A stretch of 14,411 nt of DNA from Mailhella sp. (GCA_017522745.1 JAFWYI010000150.1:1-14411), one strand, 5' to 3'; counted from the first letter of the stretch, positions 1 to 7,599 are shown. Made by a program: numbers and translations. Notes: generated by a model not told the origin, from the sequence alone.

Positions 1-1
1 C

Positions 2-529
2 CTGCTCGTGAAGAAGCTCTCCGGCTTCGATCCCGGCAAAAAGGTCGTCCGCTCTCTGTCCATCACCATCGCCTACGCCATGGGCCTGAACGTGTTCCTG
101 TATGTCTGCGAACTGTTCACCGCTTTCTACGGCGGAATTCCTGGCCACGGCCATCCCATCCACTTCATCTTCATGGATCATGAAGGTCTGGACGTTTGGG
201 TCACCGGCTGGATGTGGACTGCTGTGGTGCTGGCTTTCGTGAGCCTCTTCTTCCTGGCTATCCCCAAGTTCCGCCACAACCTGAAGATCCTCCCCTGGGC
301 TCTGGTGGCTCTCATCATTGCTTCCTGGATCGACAAGGGCCTCGGCCTGCTCATCGGCGGCTTCTCTCCCACTCCTTACGAAACCTACGAAGTGTACACT
401 CCCACCTTCTGGGAAGTGTCCATCGCCATGGGTATCTTCGCCATCGGTGCCCTCGTGGTCTCCATCCTGTGGAAGATCGCCATCGACATGAAGCGCGAAG
501 GCGGCGAACCTTTCGAACTCGCCGACTAA
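2..529 (+). CDS. dsrP: NrfD/PsrC-family membrane subunit, probably DsrP (3' part)
   Basis: This reading frame is open from the window's left edge, so the true start lies upstream and only the last ~175 residues are visible. They hold four hydrophobic segments (about residues 16-42, 63-86, 94-118 and 134-160 counting from the codon at position 8), typical of the quinol-interacting NrfD/PsrC/HybB family. The stretch GLLIGGFSPTPYE followed by EVYTPTFWE resembles the family's C-terminal region. Such proteins are integral cytoplasmic-membrane subunits exchanging electrons between menaquinone and redox partners. In sulfate and sulfite reducers the best match is DsrP of DsrMKJOP, which feeds electrons to sulfite reduction, and dsrP usually ends that operon, as the terminator just downstream would fit. 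Strongly C-ending codon use suggests high expression. Family assignment is firm. DsrP rather than HmcC, TmcC or QrcD is inferred, because the upstream dsrM-K-J-O genes are not visible. Confidence 0.65.
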   Translation: MLVKKLSGFDPGKKVVRSLSITIAYAMGLNVFLYVCELFTAFYGGIPGHGHPIHFIFMDHEGLDVWVTGWMWTAVVLAFVSLFFLAIPKFRHNLKILPWALVALIIASWIDKGLGLLIGGFSPTPYETYEVYTPTFWEVSIAMGIFAIGALVVSILWKIAIDMKREGGEPFELAD

Positions 530-568
530 CGCTGGCGGAGGCTAGCCCTCCACCGCTCGTGGTCTGAT

Positions 569-600
569 AAAGCCCCGGCTCGTTTGAGTCGGGGCTTTTC
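569..600 (+). terminator. Intrinsic terminator after the probable dsrP
   Basis: AAAGCCCCG (569-577) pairs perfectly with CGGGGCTTT (590-598) around a 12-base loop, with a run of T at 596-599. It lies 40 bases after the stop codon and before the upp promoter, so it separates the two transcription units. Confidence 0.9.
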
Positions 601-629
601 TTTGACCTGCAGTCTCATCCGCCGCTTCC

Positions 630-643
630 TTGACGCTCGTCAA
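630..643. promoter_or_regulatory. CRP/FNR-type palindrome overlapping the upp -35 box
   Basis: TTGAC-GCTC-GTCAA is a perfect inverted repeat with 5-base arms and a 4-base centre; pairing extends to 6-base arms around a 2-base centre. The TTGA-N6-TCAA layout is that of CRP/FNR-superfamily operators. It resembles the site predicted for HcpR in Desulfovibrio (TTGAc, 4 bases, gTCAA, from memory). Its centre at about -28 relative to the expected start would block RNA polymerase, implying repression. The symmetry is seen directly; the regulator is inferred, and part of the match is forced by the -35 hexamer. Confidence 0.45.
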
Positions 644-658
644 ACCGAAAGCTATAAA
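630..658 (+). promoter_or_regulatory. Sigma-70-type promoter of upp
   Basis: TTGACG at 630-635 and TATAAA at 653-658 are separated by exactly 17 bases. Both hexamers match 5 of 6 consensus positions. Transcription would start near 664-666, giving an untranslated leader of about 45 bases before the upp ATG at 710. The promoter lies just after the preceding terminator and is the only strong one in the 180-base gap, so it probably drives upp and the following glycosyltransferase. Confidence 0.8.
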
Positions 659-663
659 AAAAA

Positions 664-681
664 CATCTGCGCCATCTGCGC
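664..681 (+). repeat. Tandem 9-base duplication in the upp leader
   Basis: CATCTGCGC occurs twice in perfect tandem (664-672 and 673-681), starting at about the expected transcription start. It may be a slippage duplication; no function is evident. Confidence 0.7.
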
Positions 682-709
682 GAACTCTCGTTCTTCTTAA
701 GGAAATCCC

Positions 710-1336
710 ATGGCTCTTCATATCATCGACCATCCCCTTATCCGCCATAAGCTCGGCCTTCTGCGAAAGGAAGCTACCTCCACCAGCGAATTCCGCATGC
801 TCACCAAGGAAATCGCCCGCATGCTCACCTACGAGGCCACCAAGTTCATGCCCACGGCCAAAAAAACTGTGAAGAGCTGGGCTGGCCCTGTTGAAGTGGA
901 TACCCTGACCGGCAAAATGGTCACCATCGTACCCATTCTCCGCGCTGGCATCGGCCTGATGGACGGCGTACTCGACATGATCCCCGGCGCCAAGATCAGC
1001 CTGCTCGGTCTTTATCGCAACGAAGAGACTCTGGAACCCGTAGAATATTATCAGAAGCTCGCCACCAGCATCGACAAGCGCATCGCCTTCATCCTCGACC
1101 CGATGCTGGCAACTGGTGGCTCCATGAATGCTGCCATCGACATCCTCAAGAAAAACGGTTGCGAGACCCTCTACGCCATCACTCTGGTGGCCGCCCCTGA
1201 AGGTGTGAAGGCCGTCTTTGACAAGCATCCTGATGTAGAGATCTTCAGCGCCGCTCTCGATTCCCATCTGAACGAAAACGGCTATATCATCCCTGGCCTC
1301 GGAGACGCTGGCGACCGCCTCTTCGGCACAAAATAA
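710..1336 (+). CDS. upp: Uracil phosphoribosyltransferase
   Basis: This cytoplasmic pyrimidine-salvage enzyme converts uracil and PRPP to UMP and pyrophosphate. The 208-residue length is exactly usual for bacterial UPRT. The N-terminal [10 protein letters not shown] segment, a PRPP-binding loop with DPMLATGGS from about residue 130, and the C-terminal uracil-binding [13 protein letters not shown] segment are all present, so it looks complete and active. The ATG at 710 is supported by TAAGGA at 698-703, six bases upstream. The gene has its own strong promoter at 630-658, with a palindrome on the -35 box that may place it under a CRP/FNR-type regulator. The next gene starts 9 bases after its stop and is probably cotranscribed. 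No uracil permease or pyrimidine gene is adjacent, so the usual upp-uraA pairing is absent here. Confidence 0.97.
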   Translation: MALHIIDHPLIRHKLGLLRKEATSTSEFRMLTKEIARMLTYEATKFMPTAKKTVKSWAGPVEVDTLTGKMVTIVPILRAGIGLMDGVLDMIPGAKISLLGLYRNEETLEPVEYYQKLATSIDKRIAFILDPMLATGGSMNAAIDILKKNGCETLYAITLVAAPEGVKAVFDKHPDVEIFSAALDSHLNENGYIIPGLGDAGDRLFGTK

Positions 1337-1345
1337 GGCGGCTCC

Positions 1346-2374
1346 ATGGCTCGATACTCTGCTTCCATCAGCAATAAACACATGGTGGCTGTCCGCTTCA
1401 GCTCCATGGGCGATGTGGCCCTCACCACAGGCGTTCTGCTCGACTGGCATAAAAAATACGGCACCATGTTCACTGTTGTGACTAAGGAAGCCTTTGAACC
1501 GCTGTTCCTGAACCATCCGGCAGTGGAAAACGTCATCGGCTGCGACGAGAACGATCTGCGCGGTCAGGCCCAGCCCATGCTTTTCCGCGCCATCATGGAA
1601 AAATACACGGACTCTCCCCTGCTGGATCTGCACCGCACCTTCCGCACCGGGATGATGGCCCGTATCTGGCGCGATGCCATCATCCTCTACAAAAAGATGG
1701 CTTTGGCGCGCCGCATATTCCTGTGGAGCAAGGGGCGCTTCTTCGGTGAAGACCTGCGACGTTTCAACGTGCCTCAGCGCTATGCCATCGGTCTGTATGA
1801 CGAGGCGGATGTCCCTGCGGCAGAGGAACTGCGCCCGGCCCTCTTCCTTTCTGAGGAAGAAAAGGACTGGGCTGAAGAGGCTCTGCGCCCCCTGCGCCGC
1901 GAAGGGCACCCGCTTGTGGCCCTTCATCCTTTTGCCACCCACAGCGCTAAGAGCTGGCCGCTGGAGCGTTGGATGGATTTTGCCGACATGCTCCGCGAAA
2001 ACGGCATCGACTATTTCTGGGTCGGCCGCGGGGACGAACTCCCTGAAAGCGAAAAAGCACGCTCTTTTGTGAACAGCACCGACCTGCGCCAGCTCTGTTC
2101 GCTCATCGCAGGGGCCGACGTACTCGTTACGGGCGATTCCGGACCTATGCATCTTGCCACTGGCGTGGGCACGCCGGCGCTTGCAATGTTCGGTCCCACC
2201 TGCCGTGAATGGGGATTCTTCCCCTCCGGTAAAAACGATCGTGTCATCCAGCTCGATATGCCCTGCCGCCCCTGCTCTCTGCACGGATCCGGAACCTGCA
2301 AAAAAGGCAATGCCTGCATCATGGGCATAGAGCCTCAGCGGATGCTGACAGAACTCAAAGATATGCTTGCATGA
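1346..2374 (+). CDS. Family 9 glycosyltransferase (ADP-heptose:LPS heptosyltransferase-like)
   Basis: This 342-residue protein has the two halves of a GT-B glycosyltransferase. An N-terminal AVRFSSMGDVALTTGVL segment (about residues 14-30) is the acceptor-side signature of WaaC/WaaF/WaaQ-type enzymes. A C-terminal DSGPMHLATGVGTPALAMFGPT-type stretch beginning at D264 is the family 9 sugar-nucleotide site. A cysteine-rich tail (CRPCS...C...C) near the end is common in this family. The likely role is addition of heptose or a related sugar to the LPS inner core at the cytoplasmic face of the inner membrane; which sugar and position cannot be told. The start at 1346 is preferred because AAGGCGG lies just upstream, while the next in-frame ATG at 1382 has no ribosome-binding site. 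It follows upp by 9 bases and ends in a shared terminator. Confidence 0.88.
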   Translation: MARYSASISNKHMVAVRFSSMGDVALTTGVLLDWHKKYGTMFTVVTKEAFEPLFLNHPAVENVIGCDENDLRGQAQPMLFRAIMEKYTDSPLLDLHRTFRTGMMARIWRDAIILYKKMALARRIFLWSKGRFFGEDLRRFNVPQRYAIGLYDEADVPAAEELRPALFLSEEEKDWAEEALRPLRREGHPLVALHPFATHSAKSWPLERWMDFADMLRENGIDYFWVGRGDELPESEKARSFVNSTDLRQLCSLIAGADVLVTGDSGPMHLATGVGTPALAMFGPTCREWGFFPSGKNDRVIQLDMPCRPCSLHGSGTCKKGNACIMGIEPQRMLTELKDMLA

Positions 2375-2412
2375 AAAAACGCCTTCCTCAAACAAAGGGG
2401 AAGGCGTTTTTT
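2374..2412. terminator. Bidirectional terminator between converging genes
   Basis: AAAAAACGCCTTCC (2374-2387) pairs perfectly over 14 bases with GGAAGGCGTTTTTT (2399-2412) around an 11-base loop. The run of A on one side and T on the other lets it end both the upp-glycosyltransferase transcript and the comEC transcript, whose stop codon is 7 bases away at 2419. The hairpin begins on the last base of the glycosyltransferase stop codon. Confidence 0.95.
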
Positions 2413-2418
2413 CATGGG

Positions 2419-5136
2419 CTATGGATCATTCTCCAGCTGCATGCGATACCGACCGTCCTTCAGCGTCCACCGCAGGCTGATGGTACCGTGTGTCGAGGTA
2501 CTGAACAGCGGGATCCCTCTCCGTTCCATTTCCTCCCGAACCTTGCGGCTGGGGAAATCGTAATGATTGTACGATGCCGCAGAGGCCAGTGCGACGTTCG
2601 GCTGGACCGCATCGTACAGAAGAGGCTGGAAACTTGACGCCGCACCATGATGCGGGAGAATGAGGACCTCTGCACTCAAGGCCTGACCGCTCTCCACCAG
2701 TTTGCGAGCCCCTGCCGAGAGTATGTCACCGCACAGTAGCACCAGCCCCTGCTCCTTATGCACGAGCCGAAGCACCAGTGAACCGTTGTTGGAGGAAAGG
2801 GTCTTTTCATCAGGAACGACGTCACCCTCCAAGATATCTGGCGCAAGGACCTCGAGTTTCAGATCATCGCCAAGCGTAAGCACATCGCCCCGGCGTACGA
2901 TCCGTTCCGTTATGCCATTTCTGCGTGCGGCATCCCGCAGAGCAAGCCCTTCGCCCTCATCAGCCCTGTCTGCCGACACAGGCGACCAGCACAACGCACC
3001 GACCTCAAAATGCTCCGTTATCCAGCGTAGGCCACGCGCATGGTCGGAATCTGTATGGCTGACTATCACAGCGTCGAGCGTTGGGAACCGCTGGCGCGTC
3101 AAAAATGGAGCGACGATGCTTCTGCCGCTATCGAAGTATGCCGATGGAGATCCTCCGCCATCCACCAGAAGACGTCCGCCGGGATATTCCAGCAGGACAG
3201 CCTGCCCATGGCCTACGTCGATGAGAGAAAGCGTCACCCGGCGGTCGAATGCGGCCTGCACGTCGTCCAGCCAGTGCGGGAGCTGACCAGCAAGCATCAG
3301 GATCAGCCCGCAGCAGAGCCAGCGGCGTACGCTCCTCCCAACCTTTCCCCACTTTTTCGCAAGCCAGAGACCGCTCATGGTCATCACCGCGACAAACGCC
3401 GTGCCATAGCCCAGCGAACTGAGAAGCGAAGGCCGGAAGCATTGAATGAAGGGCAAAGCGCCAGCCGTATCGAGCATCTCGAGGATGGCCAGCATGAGAT
3501 CAGCCGGCCATGCCGCAAGGGAAAACAGCAGTACCGATATCGCCTGCGGGCCGAACAGCGCGAGCAGGAAGAGCCCCAGCGCCGCACAAGGCAACGTGAT
3601 GAACGTGAGCGGTGGAAGCCAAATCACATTCAGCCAAAAGCAGGGGCTGACCGCGCCGAACACCGAAGCCAGCACCGGCAGAACTGCAAACTGTGCGGCG
3701 CACGAGATCATCAGCATGGTCCCGCCTTCGCGCAGAAGGAACAGCAACAGGCGGCGCAGGTAAGACGCTTTACCAGCCGGACGAAGCCCCTGACGGAACA
3801 TTCGGACCAACGGCATCACCAGCAGTATCCCGGCCACGGCAAGCACAGACAGCTGGACGGAAAGATCGAATACTGCTGCAGGCCACACCAGAAAAAGCAG
3901 AAAGGCCGCCGCAAACAGAGCATCCAGCGGAGCCGAAGGCCGCCGGCGCGTAAGGTAGAACACGCCAGCCGTCATCATCAATGCGGCACGGACAAGTGAA
4001 AAGGGAGCATCCCCTAAAAACAGGTAGAAAAACGCAAAGGGAAGGCCTGCCCATGCCATGAATACCCGGCGTGGACGAATGAGGTACAGATCGCGCCGGA
4101 TCCGCGACAGTATCAGGATAGCTGCCACTCCCGCCATGGCGGCAAGGGCAAGATGCTGGCCGGATAGCGCCAGAGAATGGATGAGGCCTGCCCGGGTGAA
4201 AACATCCACGGTATGCGTGGAAAGAGCTGACCGATCGCCGAACAGAATAGCCGGGAGCATGGCACGCCCCTGAGAAAACGAAAGCGCCTCGGGCTCACGA
4301 GCATATCCGCCTGACGCTCTGGACAGGGTTGGTCCCGAGCTTCCACGCGCGTCCGTTTCTCTGTCCTCTGCCAGCGTTTCCACGAGGGAGTTCCGCCACC
4401 GTTCCCGCAAAGCAGCCGCATGGAAACGCCAACCTGTCCCCTCCTCCAGCGTTATGAGCAGAGGCCTTCGTTCATGCCATACCAGCCTTGCATTATGCCA
4501 CACCTCGCGGGTCGCCCAGTATGCGCCTGCGCCGTTCTCGTGAGCATTACCACTGCCGCCGGAAGGATACAGGCGCAGCAGTGCCGTCAATTTCTGCCCG
4601 GGCACGGGTCGACCTGTCGACTCAAGGACTCTGGCATCCAGAGTCAGTGACACCAGCCCGGGCAAGGGTGCTTTGTCATCATGGAACAGCGATCCGGCAT
4701 AATCTTTCACGCCGCCAGAAAGCGCGCCGCGTACAGGAGCCAGAAGTCTGGCTCGTATCCTGTCTGCATCGCCAGCCGCACTCTCGGGGATCTCGCTCAC
4801 CTGCCGAACATCACGAAGCAGAACGCGTACCCGGCCACCAGGCAAACCCGCCGTTGCGTCTATCTGGCCTTCGACCAGCAAGGGCTGACGAGGAACCGAA
4901 GCCCATGAAGGTTTATCCGGCACCTCCGGTAGTGCAGACTGGACGATAAGAAGTCCTGCCATGAACACCGCGCCAAGCATTACCCTTCCCGCAAGGCGCA
5001 AAGCTCCGGGCAGGAATACGAGCATGGCAAGGATCGTCAGCCCCAGCCATGGCGCACGAGCGGCACAGGCCCCTGCGACAAGCGCAAGGACGACATACTG
5101 CCTGAACAGCAACGGTGGGAGATCCAGAGCCCTCAT
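2419..5136 (-). CDS. comEC: ComEC/Rec2 family DNA-uptake channel protein
   Basis: This 905-residue inner-membrane protein has the full ComEC architecture. A hydrophobic N-terminus (about 10-65) precedes a DUF4131-like soluble region (about 85-240). The polytopic competence domain begins with the signature IHSLALSGQHL (about 315-330), followed by many membrane segments to about residue 630. A C-terminal metallo-beta-lactamase domain follows, with SHTDSDH (H694, D696, D698, H699), GDI and LPHHGA. In competent bacteria ComEC passes single-stranded DNA into the cytoplasm; the MBL domain may degrade the other strand. Nothing is truncated. The translation start is uncertain: the ATG at 5134-5136 has no Shine-Dalgarno sequence and sits a few bases after a terminator hairpin closing murA. 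Expression may therefore depend on readthrough. It ends at a bidirectional terminator. Family is certain; a working competence system cannot be judged from this window. Confidence 0.93.
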   Translation of the reverse strand: MRALDLPPLLFRQYVVLALVAGACAARAPWLGLTILAMLVFLPGALRLAGRVMLGAVFMAGLLIVQSALPEVPDKPSWASVPRQPLLVEGQIDATAGLPGGRVRVLLRDVRQVSEIPESAAGDADRIRARLLAPVRGALSGGVKDYAGSLFHDDKAPLPGLVSLTLDARVLESTGRPVPGQKLTALLRLYPSGGSGNAHENGAGAYWATREVWHNARLVWHERRPLLITLEEGTGWRFHAAALRERWRNSLVETLAEDRETDARGSSGPTLSRASGGYAREPEALSFSQGRAMLPAILFGDRSALSTHTVDVFTRAGLIHSLALSGQHLALAAMAGVAAILILSRIRRDLYLIRPRRVFMAWAGLPFAFFYLFLGDAPFSLVRAALMMTAGVFYLTRRRPSAPLDALFAAAFLLFLVWPAAVFDLSVQLSVLAVAGILLVMPLVRMFRQGLRPAGKASYLRRLLLFLLREGGTMLMISCAAQFAVLPVLASVFGAVSPCFWLNVIWLPPLTFITLPCAALGLFLLALFGPQAISVLLFSLAAWPADLMLAILEMLDTAGALPFIQCFRPSLLSSLGYGTAFVAVMTMSGLWLAKKWGKVGRSVRRWLCCGLILMLAGQLPHWLDDVQAAFDRRVTLSLIDVGHGQAVLLEYPGGRLLVDGGGSPSAYFDSGRSIVAPFLTRQRFPTLDAVIVSHTDSDHARGLRWITEHFEVGALCWSPVSADRADEGEGLALRDAARRNGITERIVRRGDVLTLGDDLKLEVLAPDILEGDVVPDEKTLSSNNGSLVLRLVHKEQGLVLLCGDILSAGARKLVESGQALSAEVLILPHHGAASSFQPLLYDAVQPNVALASAASYNHYDFPSRKVREEMERRGIPLFSTSTHGTISLRWTLKDGRYRMQLENDP

Positions 5137-5140
5137 ATGT

Positions 5141-5178
5141 TAAAAAACTACGTCGGCACAGCATAAGCCATACCGACG
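5141..5178 (-). terminator. Probable intrinsic terminator between murA and comEC
   Basis: Read on the minus strand, CGTCGG (5178-5173) pairs with CCGACG (5156-5151). The bases between them continue the helix as TATGGC against GCTGTG, with three G-U pairs, closing on a TTAT tetraloop. Three bases later comes TTTTTT (5147-5142). The hairpin begins 6 bases after the murA stop, and the T-run ends 5 bases before the comEC ATG. It would end most murA transcripts before comEC. The three-base gap before the T-run may make it leaky. Confidence 0.7.
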
Positions 5179-5184
5179 CAACGT

Positions 5185-6447
5185 TTAATCTTCTTCCTTC
5201 ACGCGGCGGATCTTCGCGCCCACAGCAGAAAGTTTTTCTGCCAGCCGCTCATACCCTCTGTCCACATGATAGATGCGCTGGACCTTCGTTTCGCCTTCCG
5301 CGGCAAGGCCTGCCAGCACCAGAGCCGCACCAGCCCGCAGATCCGACGACATGACAGGCGCACCTGTGAGCTTGCGCCCCCCGCGTATCATGGCCGACGA
5401 ACCACTCACATGGATATCGGCCCCCATGCGGACGAGTTCCTGTACATGCATGAAGCGATTCTCAAAAATATTCTCCTGCATGAGACTGCTGCCTTCGGCA
5501 CAGCACATCAGCACCATGAACTGCGCCTGCATATCCGTGGGAAAGCCAGGGTGCGGACGAGTATTCACGTCCACGCCTCTGAGCCCCTGTTCGCCGCAGC
5601 GCGCAAGCACGCCCTCGGGCGTTTCCTCGATGACCATACCTGCCGAACGCAGTTTGTCCACCACGGCAGACATATCGTCGATGGGGCAGTTCTTCAGCAG
5701 AAGTTCACCGCCGGTGACACCAGCCGCCACGAGGAAGGTCCCCGCTTCGATGCGGTCCGCCATGATAGCGTAGGAACAGCCATGCAGGCGCTCCACGCCC
5801 TGAACGCGGATGACCGTCGTGCCCTGACCTTCGATTCGAGCCCCACAGGCGTTGAGGAAGTTCGCAAGATCGACGATCTCCGGTTCACGAGCCACGTTCT
5901 CAAGGATGGTCTCGCCCTGCGCGAGACAGGCCGCCATGAGTATGTTTTCCGTTCCTCCCACAGTGGGGAAATCGAAGCGGATATGTGCGCCTTTGAGCCC
6001 TTCGGGGCATACGCCATGGATATAGCCATGGTCGAGTTCAAACTTTGCTCCCATCTTTTCCAACGCGGAAAGATGCTGATCCACAGGACGTGCGCCAATG
6101 GCACAGCCGCCGGGCAGAGACACCTTGGCTTCGCCCTTGCGGGCCAGGAGCGGGCCAAGACACAGCACAGAAGCACGCATGGTCTTCACAAGGTCGTAGG
6201 GTGCCTCGATGCCGAGCTCGCCATTCCTGACAAGCACCGTATCGCCGGAGAGTGCCGCCTCGCGGCCAAGGATATTGAGCAGTTTGATGGTGGTTTTGAT
6301 ATCGCGCAGGTCGGGCACGTTCGTGAAGGTCACATCATCGTCAACAGCGATGGCGGCCATGATGATAGGCAGGGCCGCATTCTTGGAACCGCTCACGGCA
6401 ATAGTCCCTTTGAGGGGCACCCCACCTTCTATAAGAAAGCTATCCAC
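5185..6447 (-). CDS. murA: UDP-N-acetylglucosamine 1-carboxyvinyltransferase
   Basis: MurA catalyses the first committed step of peptidoglycan synthesis in the cytoplasm, transferring enolpyruvate from PEP to UDP-GlcNAc; it is the fosfomycin target. I place the start at the GTG at 6447-6445, giving 420 residues. GGAGG lies five bases upstream, and this numbering puts K22 in SGSKNAALP and the catalytic C115 in [15 protein letters not shown] at exactly the E. coli positions. A longer reading from a TTG at 6459 adds four residues but would overlap the ribosome-binding site. The [12 protein letters not shown] segment carrying the catalytic aspartate is also present. With cysteine rather than aspartate at 115, a fosfomycin-sensitive enzyme is expected. 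A terminator lies between it and comEC. The promoter must lie in the ~125 bases before the divergent tRNA-His gene, but I see no convincing hexamers there. Confidence 0.96.
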   Translation of the reverse strand: MDSFLIEGGVPLKGTIAVSGSKNAALPIIMAAIAVDDDVTFTNVPDLRDIKTTIKLLNILGREAALSGDTVLVRNGELGIEAPYDLVKTMRASVLCLGPLLARKGEAKVSLPGGCAIGARPVDQHLSALEKMGAKFELDHGYIHGVCPEGLKGAHIRFDFPTVGGTENILMAACLAQGETILENVAREPEIVDLANFLNACGARIEGQGTTVIRVQGVERLHGCSYAIMADRIEAGTFLVAAGVTGGELLLKNCPIDDMSAVVDKLRSAGMVIEETPEGVLARCGEQGLRGVDVNTRPHPGFPTDMQAQFMVLMCCAEGSSLMQENIFENRFMHVQELVRMGADIHVSGSSAMIRGGRKLTGAPVMSSDLRAGAALVLAGLAAEGETKVQRIYHVDRGYERLAEKLSAVGAKIRRVKEED

Positions 6448-6452
6448 TTCAT

Positions 6453-6457
6453 CCTCC
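6453..6457 (-). promoter_or_regulatory. Shine-Dalgarno sequence fixing the murA GTG start
   Basis: GGAGG on the minus strand is followed by five bases and then GTG (6447-6445). The ATG at 6452-6450 directly abuts GGAGG, is out of frame, and reads only seven codons to a TAG. It is too close to the ribosome-binding site to be the main start. Confidence 0.75.
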
Positions 6458-6532
6458 AATGATTCTTATGCCCGGAATCTGCTCATTCAGCAAAATTCAC
6501 GGAGTTTCGGCAGAATGATGCAAAAAAAATGC

Positions 6533-6561
6533 TTGACCATTCCACCGTAATAGACTAATTA
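6533..6561 (+). promoter_or_regulatory. Promoter of tRNA-His
   Basis: TTGACC at 6533-6538 is a strong -35 box. Seventeen bases later TAATTA (6556-6561) is a poor -10 match; ACTAAT at 6554-6559 is a closer match but with a 15-base spacer. The tRNA begins about 14 bases further on. The -35 is convincing; the exact -10 is not settled. Confidence 0.55.
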
Positions 6562-6574
6562 CTTCTCCTGCGTG

Positions 6575-6650
6575 GCGAATGTAGCTCAGTTGGCAGAGCA
6601 CCTGGTTGTGGCCCAGGGGGTCGTCGGTTCAACCCCGGTCATTCGCCCCA
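6575..6650 (+). tRNA. tRNA-His (anticodon GTG)
   Basis: All cloverleaf parts can be folded by hand. The acceptor GCGAATG (6575-6581) pairs with CATTCGC (6640-6646). The D-arm begins with GCTC after TA at 6582-6583. The anticodon stem CCTGG/CCAGG (6601-6605 and 6613-6617) encloses TTGTGGC, with anticodon GTG at 6608-6610. The variable loop has five bases, and the T-loop TTCAACC closes on a stem with two wobble pairs. CCA is encoded at 6648-6650. The base at 6574 is G and the discriminator at 6647 is C, matching the G-1:C73 pair that identifies tRNA-His; the mature molecule would keep the G at 6574. The gene stands alone with its own promoter and terminator, divergent from murA and convergent with xth. 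Confidence 0.97.
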
Positions 6651-6658
6651 TATTTCCT

Positions 6659-6686
6659 GCCCCGGTATTGCACCGGGGCTTTTTTT
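6659..6686 (+). terminator. Intrinsic terminator of tRNA-His
   Basis: GCCCCGGT (6659-6666) pairs perfectly with ACCGGGGC (6672-6679) around a five-base loop, followed by seven T (6680-6686). It starts nine bases after the encoded CCA end. Confidence 0.93.
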
Positions 6687-6736
6687 GTACCTTCGTTGAA
6701 GAACAGGAAACTGACATCTCGTATCCTCCCGGCGGA

Positions 6737-7528
6737 TCACAGTTCCAGCGCAAGCCCCACAGGGCAATGGTCAGAACCGTATACGTCGTTCTCTATCCAC
6801 GCATCGCGGATATTGTTCCTGAGTTCAGAAGAAACGAAGAAATAATCGAGCCGCCAGCCGATATTCCTTTCACGGGCCCGGGTCTTGTACGACCACCAGC
6901 TGTAGGCGCCGGGCACATCGCCATGCACATGGCGAAACGTATCCACGTATCCGGCCGCTACGAAGCGATCCATCCACGCACGTTCCTCCGGCAGAAAGCC
7001 AGTATTCTGCACGTTCTCCTTGGGCCGGGCAAGGTCTATCTCCCTGTGGGAGATATTGAAGTCGCCGCAGACCACGATGGGTTTTTCCGCCCGAAGCTCT
7101 TCCGCATACTCCAGAAAGGCATCGAAAAAGCCCATCTTGTACGGCACGCGCTTGAACACGCCCTTGGAGAGTTCTTCTCCGCCATTAGGGAAATAGATGT
7201 TGAAGAAGTGCAGTTCCGGGAATTCCAGATGCACTACACGCCCTTCCCCATGATAATCCGGGTCCGGCAATTCATGTTCCACATGGATAGGTTCACGACG
7301 GCTGAACACCGCCGTTCCGGAATATCCCTTCTTCACCACAGAAGCCGACCACCAGGAATGCCAGCCTTCCGGCTCGCGCTGCTCAAGGGGGATCTGTTCC
7401 GGCGAAGCCTTGGTCTCCTGAAGCCCTACAACATCAGCCTGAGTACGGGCGAACCAGTTCCAGTCTTCTTTCTTACTCACGGCACGAAAGCCGTTCACGT
7501 TCCAAGAAACGAATCGCATAAGAGACAT
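6737..7528 (-). CDS. xth: Exodeoxyribonuclease III / AP endonuclease
   Basis: This 263-residue protein of the exonuclease-endonuclease-phosphatase fold cuts DNA 5' to abasic sites and removes 3' blocking groups in base excision repair. Visible catalytic signatures are SWNVNG (N10 and N12), LQETK (E38), GDFNIS (D156, N158), RLDYFFVS near the end and SDHCPVG (D253, H254). Length is usual for ExoIII/ExoA (about 250-270). I choose the ATG at 7526-7528 because GAGG lies eight bases upstream. A longer open frame to 7579 adds non-conserved residues, and an internal ATG at 7517-7519 is possible. A terminator separates it from the HU gene upstream, and a candidate promoter lies in between. No clear intrinsic terminator follows on the minus strand; the gene converges with tRNA-His. 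Confidence 0.95.
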   Translation of the reverse strand: MSLMRFVSWNVNGFRAVSKKEDWNWFARTQADVVGLQETKASPEQIPLEQREPEGWHSWWSASVVKKGYSGTAVFSRREPIHVEHELPDPDYHGEGRVVHLEFPELHFFNIYFPNGGEELSKGVFKRVPYKMGFFDAFLEYAEELRAEKPIVVCGDFNISHREIDLARPKENVQNTGFLPEERAWMDRFVAAGYVDTFRHVHGDVPGAYSWWSYKTRARERNIGWRLDYFFVSSELRNNIRDAWIENDVYGSDHCPVGLALEL

Positions 7529-7550
7529 AACTACTTCCTCTGTTGCGCTG

Positions 7551-7579
7551 AATCTACGCGACAACGGCTCCAAGCTCAA
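7551..7579 (-). promoter_or_regulatory. Candidate promoter of xth
   Basis: On the minus strand TTGAGC (7579-7574) and TAGATT (7556-7551) are 17 bases apart; each matches 4 of 6 consensus positions. It lies between the HU terminator and the xth start, where a promoter is needed. The match is moderate. Confidence 0.45.
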
Positions 7580-7599
7580 GCAAAACAGGCACTGAGCAT

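Noticed and set aside
534..556. A G-rich/C-rich imperfect hairpin between the probable dsrP stop and its terminator.
   Set aside because: It needs a three-base bulge and has no T-run. The perfect hairpin at 569-600 already accounts for termination.
542..2395. A 617-codon open frame on the minus strand opposite upp and the glycosyltransferase.
   Set aside because: It runs antisense through two well-supported genes, crosses the promoter and terminator region, and resembles no protein family.
5266..6462. A 398-codon plus-strand frame opposite murA, and a 389-codon one opposite prfB (8043-9212).
   Set aside because: Both are His/Arg/Ala-rich mirror frames of highly conserved genes, with no ribosome-binding site or domain of their own.
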